Positions 1-8,528 of a stretch of DNA of 64,000 bases are shown in pieces. The position numbers were made by a program, and so were the translations under genes. The notes under the pieces are model-generated. The model saw only the letters and a list, made by a program, of their open reading frames with translations, ran no database searches and had not been told where the DNA came from. How positions within the stretch are numbered: position 1 is the first letter of the stretch; every line of letters begins with the position of its first letter. The stretch is from assembly GCA_036250225.1 (NCBI GenBank), contig JAPZLL010000010.1, positions 1,149,690 through 1,213,689 on the forward strand. The letters are read 5' to 3'. The stretch comes from Cercophora sp. LCS_1. Taxonomy: Eukaryota > Ascomycota > Sordariomycetes > Sordariales > Lasiosphaeriaceae.

Positions 1-79
1 GCCCGGGATTGTCGTTCTTGGGGTGATCATACCAAGAGTCATGTTTCTGGATAACAACGGTCGCATCGACGACTTCCAT
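1..79 (-). CDS. Possible 5' end of a gene running off the left edge
   Basis: An ATG at 77-79 on the minus strand opens 26 codons (start MEVVDATVVIQKHDSW) that stay open to the window edge. It has a purine at -3 and a G at +4, a good fungal start context. The fragment is too short to recognise a family and may not be a gene at all; only the open frame and start context support it. Confidence 0.3.
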   Translation of the reverse strand, partial: MEVVDATVVIQKHDSWYDHPKNDNPG

Positions 80-619
80 GTCCGTCTCCTGGTTCGCGGC
101 AAACCCCGGCTTTTAATGCTCGCCGAGCCGCTCCTTGAGGAGAATGTAAATGATGCGCAGGGAACTCAAGAGGTCGACGGTGAAGGGCAAGAGCTGTCTG
201 GGGAGTTGTAATGCGCCGTCGTGTTTCCTTCTTAGCACTCTGTGGACGTGATTGGAGTGGAGGGTGACCTCGACAGTGGTGGCCGAGAACAACATCCTTC
301 TTGTTAAACCCGGTTGCGTACTTGGCTCGGTTCAGCGTTCCCCTAGTGGTAAAACTCGACGAGAGACCTGGTCTTCTCAAAGCTGGCCAGCCCCGCCAGG
401 CTCGAGGCGATAAACATGACGCCAAACCAGAGACAGAAGAGCGCGCATCCCTTTTAGTTGGGCGGCCAAGCTAGGAGCTCGAGAAGACTCGCGGGCAGCT
501 AAGTGAAAGGAATGAGACCAGAATCTTCTTGGCAAACTGAGGTCAAAAGAAGTTGGCTGGGTCTGATGAGTTCGTATTAGAAGCAGGACGAACGATGAGA
601 GCCTGAGCATCAAGGCTAA
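80..619. other. Intergenic, no gene recognised
   Basis: Several short frames are open here on both strands, but none has family motifs or plausible splice structure. It lies upstream of the possible left-edge gene and may hold its promoter. The MITE-like element begins at its right end. Confidence 0.4.
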
Positions 620-924
620 CGGTGTGATCTTCTCGATATGGGCCAGATAGAATTTGGCCTAGATAGGGAATTCTACATAAACGCCTTGCAGGGTGGCTGC
701 ATGGCCGTTGGTGTACTGTGGGTTTCTTTAGTGCTACGCCGTCAACAGCCTTCCTTTGACCCTCGGCTTACAATTGGGGTTGTTGCGCAATGGGCCCAGA
801 TCTGTTTGCCTTGCTTTTGTCTACTGTTGCAAAGGAAATGCAACTGATTTACGATGGCCAAGGGGATGAAGGGCAATAATCTTGAGCAGCCATATCAACG
901 ACCGGCGTAGCCTACACACACATA

Positions 925-1152
925 TATGTATATTTGTGTATGTATGTATATTTGTGTATGTATGTATATTTGTGTATGTATGTATATTTGTGTATGTATG
1001 TATATTTGTGTATGTATGTATATTTGTGTATGTATGTATATTTNNNNNNNNNNNNNNNNNNNNNNNNNNNNNNNNNNNNNNNNNNNNNNNNNNNNNNNNN
1101 NNNNNNNNNNNNNNNNNNNNNNNNNNNNNNNNNNNNNNNATTTGTGTATGTG
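925..1152. repeat. 18-bp minisatellite with internal assembly gap
   Basis: The unit TATATTTGTGTATGTATG repeats head to tail with a strict 18-base period for over six copies before the Ns, and a partial copy follows them. The period is a multiple of three, so all frames stay open as artificial hexapeptide repeats. Confidence 0.95.
1044..1139. other. Assembly gap (96 N)
   Basis: A run of N lies inside the minisatellite, probably because the tandem array could not be assembled. Its real size is unknown. Confidence 0.99.
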
Positions 1153-1544
1153 GGTAGATAGGTGGTTTTTTGGAATAAGCCCGGAATAGCTTTAGGGTGG
1201 TGGTGGTGGTGCCCCCTGTGGCTATCTGGCAGTCCGATTATTTGGTGTACATCTGGCGACCCAGAACTAGATGGAATCTAAGTGGATTGAAGCATAAAAA
1301 CAACAAGTTGGGGCTCCAAAACGGCTGGGTACATCAAAAAAACGCCGCAAAAGCTTGTAAAATAGGCTTTGAAATCTGTGTTTAGCAATGGCGTTGCGCC
1401 ATCACGAAATCTATGGCTTTTTCACGAAACAAAGGCTTAAAAGGCCCAGAAACCACCTTTTGAGGCGTTTTCGTGGCGGATTCTGACGTCCACCCCCCCT
1501 ATCTGGCCATATAGAATTTGGCCCAGATCAAGAAGATCACACCG

Positions 1545-2519
1545 TAAGGTAGCTAACAATGCAATTCTTTGACTTCTTCAAGCCATAGCCAAGGCTTGGC
1601 TCGGTGGTCTCCGACGAGTCTACGATTCTGTCCGCGTCGGGTCAACAGACACGTCGGAAGGGAGTTCGGAATGGTGGTCCGGCGCATGCACAGCACGCAT
1701 GGTTCCCAAGACTCGGGCTACGACGCCAACCCGTCATGTAATTTGGGATATTCCGCATAACGCGACAATCATCCACGCTCCCGGACTCGGGATCGCCTTC
1801 GTTCGTCGTTTGCTGCCGCGCTAGGAACCCGCGACGTTGCATGCGACCAAGACGGGAACCCCTCCGGCAAAATGCACTCGCTTTTATCCGGTCCGTGGTT
1901 CACGATTAGCGACAGGGGCAAACACAACGCTAAGAGCGAGAATCCCCATTTCCCCATGGCACTGCCAACGGGCGCTAGAACAAAAATATCGATAGCAGTT
2001 CGCGCCCCAGGGCTTCCCGGCAACCTTCGGCTGGATGAAAGCTCCAACGTCCAGACCTTACCCGGCGCGCCCGTTGCCCGCTGTGGACCCGAGCACATGT
2101 TCCCGGCGAACGATCGAAGAATAACGCTGCGGCTCCAGCGACCGATGGCCCGGCGCTCGACGGCGAACCCCTGCTTCGAATCTTGGACCTCGAAGATGGC
2201 CGAAGCGCGTCGTATAGCATCTGGGGGCCGGAAATTAGCCACGACAGATCCGGGGAGACGGAGGCGGCGTTGCATCCAAATGGAGGGCGGCTCCATTTTG
2301 GTTAGGTAGCAAAACATGATCCGCTCGCTCGACGGCGACCAAGGACGTCGTGGGCCGGGTACGTAGCGGAGTAGCACCCCACCGCTCCGATGGGTCCATC
2401 GCAGCATGGCATGACCGCGGCGTCGCGTCTGCTGGCTGGCATAAGAGGAACCGGTCCCCTCCGAGCTGTCACGGTTTCCTTCCCTTCTCCAGCCCTCTGG
2501 TTCCCACGCCGTCGTCACC
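1545..2519. other. Intergenic region upstream of the xylanase gene
   Basis: GC-rich sequence with long but uninformative open frames on both strands (for example 1769-2608 minus). None has recognisable motifs or introns. It should contain the promoter of the GH10 gene starting at 2520. Confidence 0.5.
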
Positions 2520-3806
2520 ATGCATCTCCTCCCGGCTGTCTCGCTGCTCCTCGCCGCCGTCGTCCCCGCCGTCTCGGCCGGCGGAAAGGACTGCGACAAG
2601 AAGGACAAGGGTCTCGACTACTATGCGAAGAAGGCTGGTCTCAAGTACTTTGGCTCGGCCACCGACTCGCCCGGTCAGCGTGAGCGCGCTGGCCATGAGG
2701 CCGCCTATGCCCAGTACGACAAGATCATGTGGGGTGGTGAGTTTGGGTCGACAACTCCCACCAACGGCCAAAAGGTAGAATCCCTCTTTCCGCTTCGATT
2801 TCTCACCTACCTACCTACCTACCTACTGACACATCCAGTGGCTCTTTGTTGAGCCCGAGCAAGGCGTCTTTAACTTTACCGAGGGTGAGATTGTTGCTTC
2901 CAAGGCCAAGAAGCACGGCCTGTCGCTGCGCTGCCATGCCCTCGTCTGGTTTGTGGCACCCACTCCCCCAACCCCTGTTCGGCAAGGTAGCATTGACACC
3001 TTTGTAGGCATAGCCAGCTCGCTCCCTGGGTCGAGAAAGTCGAGTGGACGCCCGAGACGCTCCGGGCGGCCATCGTGTCGCACGTCACCAAGACGGCCGA
3101 GCAGTGGAAGGGACGCTGCTACGCGTGGGATGTGGTCAACGAGGCGCTGAACGAGGACGGCACATACCGCGAGTCCGTCTTCTACAAGGTGCTCGGCGAG
3201 GAGTACATCAAGCTCGCCTTCAAGACGGCCGCCAAGGTCGATCCCAAGGCCAAGCTGTACTACAACGACTACAACCTCGAGTGGCCCAGCAAGAAGACCG
3301 AGGGCGCCCAGCGCATTGTCAAGATGCTTCAGAAGGAGGGCATCAAGGTCGATGGTGTCGGTCTCCAGGCCCACTTGATCGCCGAGAACCACCCCACCCT
3401 TGATCAGCACATTGATGCCATTGCTGGCTTTGCCAAGCTCGGGGTTGAGGTTGCCCTCACCGAGCTGGATATCCGTCTCCAGACCCCTGCAAATGCGACC
3501 AATTTGGCCCAGCAGAAGGAGGCTTACAAGAACGTGAGTACTTCCCAAAACATGACAGATGACAGGTAGCTGACGGACGGTTTGCAGGTCGTTGGTGCTT
3601 GCGTCCAGGTCAAGGGCTGCATCGGTGTCACCATCTGGGATTTCTATGACCCCTTCAGCTGGGTTCCGTTTGTCTTTGAGGGCGAGGGCGCCGCTCTCCT
3701 GTGGTTTGATGACTTCAGCAAGCACCCCGCCTACGACGGTGTTGTCGAGGCTTTGACCAACAAGACAGGCCCCAAGAAGCAGCATCGCAGCTTGAGGCTT
3801 TGGTAG
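2520..3806 (+). CDS. GH10 endo-1,4-beta-xylanase, secreted
   Basis: Predicted extracellular endoxylanase that cleaves internal beta-1,4 bonds of xylan with retention of configuration. Exons 2520-2774, 2839-2948, 3008-3533 and 3588-3806 give 369 residues. Splicing of intron 2 creates the family motif ALVWHSQL. Residues 1-20 are a signal peptide (LLLAAVVPAVSA). The acid/base Glu is about residue 167 in WDVVNEA and the nucleophile Glu about 274 in TELDIR. There is no cellulose-binding module. One oddity: the usual TPENxMKW substrate-site motif reads TPTNGQKW, so a conserved Glu is replaced by Thr. The next gene is another wall enzyme. Family assignment is secure; exact substrate preference is not. 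Confidence 0.93.
2805..2826. repeat. (CTAC)n microsatellite in xylanase intron 1
   Basis: Five to six CTAC units lie just before the intron 1 acceptor. A similar short CTAC run occurs in the first intron of the NLR-like gene near 56565. Confidence 0.85.
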
Positions 3807-4468
3807 AGTCGGCGAGTAATAGTGTAATATCATAATAAAACAAAGAATACATTTGCAATGTCAAGATATACTCCCTAATTATCTCCTGGTGGCCGATCGC
3901 GTCGGTTTGTGGCTTGACTTGATCATGCGATGTGAGAGAACACACAGTTCACCTTGGCAAGTCCGGATATAGCTCCGAGGAACGTGGCTTTCCCATTCAC
4001 TCAGCTCTGCTTGGCATGACAAGCTGACCTACGGCTTGCTACCTTGAGAGAATATCCAAATCAGCGCCAAGAACTTGGTGTCGGGGTGCAGTTGAACACC
4101 CGAGTTACAAAAGAGAGAAAAAAAAGGAAGTCAGATTTCTGGCCAAGTTTACATAATTGAGTTTAACTGGCAACATGTTGAAATACAAAACAGGTGAGTT
4201 CTAGCTGAAATCCGGGAGTGTTTGTGTGTGCCCAGAAATTCCCGGTCGTTGCCATGCCGGACACGGACATTACCCGTTGGAGCCTCTTCAACCACTCTAC
4301 GTGGTATATCCGTGGGGTAATATATGCATCTCGGGCGGGGATTTCTTTACGGGCGAGAATTATATATTCGTTGGGGTCATAAACGCGGGCACCCCAACTC
4401 TTCTCCAACTTTTCCCCGGAAAGTAGAGTCGAGTTCTTGAGCAGCAGCCAACTCGTAAGTCCGCCACC
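3807..4468. other. Intergenic between xylanase and PL1-like gene
   Basis: Holds the 3' end of the xylanase gene and the promoter of the PL1-like gene. An AT-rich TTATATATTC stretch near 4360, about 100 bases before the ATG, could be a core promoter element. No further gene was seen. Confidence 0.5.
3834..3839 (+). terminator. Poly(A) signal of the xylanase gene
   Basis: A canonical AATAAA lies 28 bases after the xylanase stop codon within an AT-rich stretch. Confidence 0.6.
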
Positions 4469-5531
4469 ATGCGTTTCATTGCGCTCGCGGCATACTTGCC
4501 GTTGTTTCCCCTGACAGCGGCGCGGCTACCCCGACGACAAGAAGAAGGGCCGATCGAAGAGGAGCCTGAGCCCGAATACAAGGCGCTCTACGATGAGGCG
4601 TGCAACATTGGCTTCTGTTCCATAATGGGCGCGTATGTCAGCTTGTCCTCCCCAAGTTTCCCCCTCTAACGTCAACAGAACAATTGGCGGCTGGGGCGGC
4701 AACTACACCTACGTGCATACCCTCGCCGAATTCACCTCGGCCGTCTCGGGTAGTGGCGCCGGCGTGATCATCGTTAATGCGACCATCACAGGAATCGGAA
4801 CACCAGTAGCCATCGGTTCGGGCAAATCCATCATTGGCAATCCGGGATCATGTATGCTTGTCCCCTTCCTTTGCTATGACAAGTGAAAAGCTAACAGGCC
4901 AGCCCTCACGAATGTGCCGCTGAACCTCGCTTCCTCCCGTAACATCATCCTTCGCAACCACAACCTCACAAACTCACCCATCACCCTAACGGGCTCCCGC
5001 TCCATTTGGCTCGACCATCTCACCCTCTCCTCGCCGCTCACCATCTCGTCCGCGAGCGACTACATCTCCATCTCCAACAACCTCTTCACCGGCTCCTTCA
5101 CAGCCACCATCGACGGCGTACACGTTACCATTACCCGGAACCATTTCCAGAACCTCAAGTCCACCGTTGCCTTCCGCAACGCAACCGCTCACGTCTTCAA
5201 CTCGTTCTTCGAAAAGATTGAAGCCGGTCTTGATGTCGGAGCTGGAACGGATCTTTTGCTCGAAGCTAGCGTGTTCGAGGATGTTACACGGCCGGTGTAT
5301 AGCAGTGGAGGAGACTCGGGGGCAGGAAAAGCGACACTACTGAATTCGTATCTAGGGGAGGGAACGAGTGAAGTACCCGCCGGAGAGATGAACGCGGATA
5401 GCCTTCCGTATCCGTATGATTGGTATGTGTGGGATATGTTGGTCACGAGAGAACGGGTTGCCAAGGAGGCGGGACAGACGCTGGAGTTTGAGGAGCCTTT
5501 GAACTTGCCGGATTGGGATGAGTTGGAGTAG
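4469..5531 (+). CDS. PL1-family pectate lyase-like secreted protein, divergent
   Basis: Exons 4469-4632, 4679-4851 and 4903-5531 give 321 residues. A short signal peptide precedes a KR-type acidic propeptide. The mature part opens with CNIGFCSIMGATIGGWGG, the N-terminal signature of PL1 pectate lyases, followed by beta-helix strands including IWLDH and YISISNNLF, so a parallel beta-helix fold is expected. Pectate lyases cut polygalacturonate by beta-elimination using Ca2+ and an Arg base. Here the Asp-rich calcium loop after the IWLDH segment is short, and the place of the usual SRxPxxR motif reads KSTVAFR, so the catalytic Arg seems absent. It could be an inactive or specialised lyase-like protein. 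The family call is firm, activity doubtful. Confidence 0.82.
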
Positions 5532-5607
5532 CGGGATTAGGATAACATATTGTACCTGTGTAAGGGGTGTGGATACTCTCCTGGAGGATGACACATGACG
5601 TCGTCCA

Positions 5608-6665
5608 TCAGTTCAACGGCTTCTGAGACCAGGCAACTCCCCTGAGCAATGTTAGCGAGATTCGAAAGTACAGGACAGCCAACTTACCAACGACAGTACC
5701 CGTGATATGCCTTATTCTTTAAGGCAGCTCTGATATTTGCCAAGAATACCTGGGCTTCGGTGTAGTCCCTCCCGAGGACGCTGGTCAAGACGTAGAGCCC
5801 GAATCCTTCAATGCCAATATCCAATGACATCTGGTTCGCCTGGCCAATCTCCTTGAGTTTTTTATTCGCTGGCCACGAGCCGACAGGCATCTTGATGAGC
5901 TTTGTCTGCACATGATTGAACCCAGCTTCCTCCAGCCAACGCACGTAGTTGTCGCCATCAATCACCTCAAATGTCTGCCCCATGATCGGACCAGTCTCCT
6001 TAAACGTGTTGACCCAGTCAACAAAGATATTATCGGGCCCATCGAGTCGTCGTCGGCGTACACACCGGTACCGCAGTCCATGTGTTCGATCCAGCCGCCT
6101 GGCTTCAAACAACGGTACGCCTCGTTGTATAGGGCGACCTAGTCCTTGACGCAACCCGTCATGTAGCGGACGTGGATGTAGTCAAACGATTCATCGGGAT
6201 ACGTCCATGGTCATGTCGTCCAGCTCGAATTTGAGATTCAGCGGCCCCCACGATGGTTGAATGGGTGAGATGTCGACGCCCGTCACGTCGGCATCGAGAA
6301 ACTCGTCGGCGAAATCGATGGCCCAGATGCCCGTCCCGGTCCCTACGTCGAGCACCTTTGCCGGCTTGTCGACTGGGGCGAGAAACAACTTGTTGTCCAG
6401 AGCGAGGGTCAGGAGATGGTGGTTGATGTCGAGCTGCTCGTTTGCCGTATCATCATTGGGCACCCAGTACTCGGTCTTGTCGGCGCCGCCAATATGTGCG
6501 TCCGTGGAGTTTGCGATGCTCGAGAATGGTGGAGCCGATGGATGCTGTTGAAAGCAGCTGGGACGCCATGCCGCCAACCGCCGAGTCGGTGTCATTGACG
6601 TCCTCAAATGCCGGGTCCACGGCAATGGCGGGCTGGGCCGACGTAGCTGTGGGAGGTGAAGCCAT
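5608..6665 (-). pseudogene. LaeA-type SAM-dependent methyltransferase pseudogene
   Basis: The frames together cover a typical fungal LaeA-like methyltransferase: start MASPPTATSA, the SILEHR-like N-terminal segment, SAM motif VLDVGTGTGIWAIDF, VTGVDISPIQP, LKPGGWIEH and a C-terminal ending AWSQKPLN after an intron at 5642-5687. The reading frame is broken near 6489 and again near 6200-6205 (about five bases missing), by a TAG in place of the Trp codon in KDWVALYN near 6140, and by a one-base loss near 6035. Four independent lesions in one kilobase make sequencing error unlikely. Living members act as regulators or tailoring enzymes; this copy should be non-functional. Confidence 0.85.
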
Positions 6666-7488
6666 GGTCAATGTCGTGTGACGACGCAAACAACAACAAC
6701 ACAGCTGCAAGAAAAGGACTCGCTGCGAGCTTTGTGTCGCTTGCCCTGCATTGACATTGATTGTCTGTCGCCTTGCAGGGACCGAACAGGATCGGAGTCC
6801 AACTGTGGTCACCAGGGCAGCAGGACGCTGTCCCGGCTCGAGGACTTAGCATGCTGACCCCCGCGCTTCCGCCACGCAATCACTGAAACTCGGTGACTTG
6901 CAGCGTTAGTGTGTCCCGACAGCAGGGCTCGAACCAATGCCTGGACGGGACGGGACGACTGCCAGCCCGTCTTGTTGTAGCGCCCCTTTTGACTGGCAGC
7001 TTGGCGATGATGTGTGTGATAACCAGTGCTATCGAGAGACTTTCCAACTTCGCGAGCTGGAACCTGATCAGCCACCGCTTGCTCAATGTGCAGACCTGAG
7101 GGCTGCCTAGAGGTGCCGAATTGCCGGGTATCCAACCCGCGACATTGGACTCAAATCGCAATCTCGAAACCACCCATGGCCTGACTCAGTGCATACATGT
7201 AGTGCTGTGACTCTTCTAATTATTGCGAATCCTAGGTTGTGAGGTGGATTATGTCCTCGGCCATGGAATCTGAAGTTCGACGTTGCCGAGAGGCGTGCCT
7301 GGCGCTCCCAAGGGACCCACGGCATCGGTTGTCCCAACAAACTCTAAATCCCAGCAAATCTGTCTCCGGCTAGCCGTTGTACAATATAACCTCCCCATTG
7401 AGGTTTTCCCTTCATCTCTTCCTGAAAACAGGATAGTGCTGCTTTTCCGGTCAGAACCTGGGCAACCCATTTGGGGGGCAGCACAACC
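6666..7488. other. Intergenic, no gene recognised
   Basis: Lies between the dead methyltransferase and the F-box-like gene. Short open frames on both strands lack motifs. No tRNA fold could be drawn. Confidence 0.5.
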
Positions 7489-8466
7489 ATGAAGCCCGTG
7501 ACGATCAAAGAAGGCACCGCGGCCTTTCTGAAAGACAAACTCCTATTCCTCAGCGCCAGTTTTCCCGTCGTCCAGTTTTTGGACCGTCTCATTGCCCGCG
7601 ATGGACCCGGCAGTATCAGAAGCAAGGGCGGCCTTGCCTTTCCGACCGAGATATGGACCATGATACTCGAAGCAGTTGAGGAGCTTGCCAAAAAGAAACC
7701 CGAATTCATTTTGGTCAAGGCATACATCGCGCCCGAGTCCACACCCAAGAAGCCGGCTCTCATCTGCACGCGCCACGAGTTCACCCTCAACCAGCCGAAT
7801 GGAGAACGTCACTTATTCGCGGGCAAACTCTCCAATTCCAGCAGTATGAGAGTCTTGAAAGAGTATCTGGACAACGCCACACCTCAGAACAGAGGTCGCA
7901 TCAACGCTTCCTCGGCGTCAACCTGCAAGGAAATTCGAAGGCTGTCAATAACCTATAACCCATCTCGCGACGGAAGGCCTCATGTGTGGCACGACAGCAC
8001 CGTGCATATTCCCAAACTGCGGAAGTTCACGGGGCGTGAAAACACGTGGCTCATAACACCCCCAACGACGGACCAGCAGCCGCAACACTTGTATTATGAC
8101 ATCGACGTTCCCGACGTTATCCGATGGATTGACGGCGGCAATTGCAGTCTTTGCATGGGTTCTAGGCATCCCTGCTTTTGTCCATTGTGTCAGGAGAAGC
8201 ACGACCTCTTTGAAATGCAATTAGGCACCCGGGGTTGGGGCCAGGATACTTCTACAGTCTGCCCTATGTGTGTGTCCTGGACACTTTCACGGAACTTGCG
8301 GGAGCGTCCTGAAATGTTCGACAGGCTAGCAGAACGGGCTGGGAAGAGATTGGCTGAGTTGGGATACAATCATGCTCGATTTCGAAAAACCGACCTGCCA
8401 GATTCCACAGAAGCACAGCATCACACCATTGAGAGGTACCGATGTCCCCTCAGGAGATCTTTATAA
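7489..8466 (+). CDS. Hypothetical protein with F-box-like N-terminus and Cys cluster
   Basis: A single exon of 325 residues from the first ATG in the frame. Residues about 50-61 (LAFPTEIWTMIL) resemble the LPxEIWxxIL core of fungal F-box-like domains. In the last third, CSLCMGSRHPCFCPLCQ followed by VCPMC provides seven cysteines in a pattern able to bind zinc. There is no signal peptide or membrane segment. Proteins of this layout are common as uncharacterised lineage-specific genes in ascomycetes; a role as a ubiquitin-ligase adaptor is only a guess. It converges on the regulator on the opposite strand with about 60 bases between stops. Confidence 0.7.
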   Translation: MKPVTIKEGTAAFLKDKLLFLSASFPVVQFLDRLIARDGPGSIRSKGGLAFPTEIWTMILEAVEELAKKKPEFILVKAYIAPESTPKKPALICTRHEFTLNQPNGERHLFAGKLSNSSSMRVLKEYLDNATPQNRGRINASSASTCKEIRRLSITYNPSRDGRPHVWHDSTVHIPKLRKFTGRENTWLITPPTTDQQPQHLYYDIDVPDVIRWIDGGNCSLCMGSRHPCFCPLCQEKHDLFEMQLGTRGWGQDTSTVCPMCVSWTLSRNLRERPEMFDRLAERAGKRLAELGYNHARFRKTDLPDSTEAQHHTIERYRCPLRRSL

Positions 8467-8528
8467 TAGTAACGAGCACCTGAGGTCTGTACCTTATACA
8501 GTAATTGAGGAATTGCGCGCACAATCAC

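Larger units (their letters stand above)
620..1544. mobile_element. Putative MITE / non-autonomous DNA transposon
   Basis: The first 26 bases (620-645) and the reverse complement of the last 26 (1519-1544) match at 24 of 26 positions; both start CGGTGTGATCTTCT. Inside each end lies a GAATTTGGCC-type segment (inverted relative to its partner) and then AGATAGGG, so the terminal inverted repeat extends to roughly 50 bp. Both ends are flanked by TAA (617-619 and 1545-1547), a 3-bp target duplication of the kind made by PIF/Harbinger elements. No transposase is encoded. The interior contains an 18-bp minisatellite and the assembly gap, so the true length is unknown. Confidence 0.6.

Noticed and set aside
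925..1152. Regularly spaced repeats that could suggest a CRISPR-like array
   Set aside because: Units are contiguous with no unique spacers and the host is a eukaryote; it is a minisatellite.
1769..2608. Long minus-strand open frame (about 280 codons) upstream of and overlapping the xylanase start
   Set aside because: Composition is Arg/Ser-rich and motif-free, typical of antisense frames in GC-rich DNA, and it overlaps the xylanase signal peptide.
6921..6945. GGCTCGAACC, reverse complement of a tRNA T-loop
   Set aside because: The flanking bases do not pair as a T-stem and no cloverleaf can be drawn.
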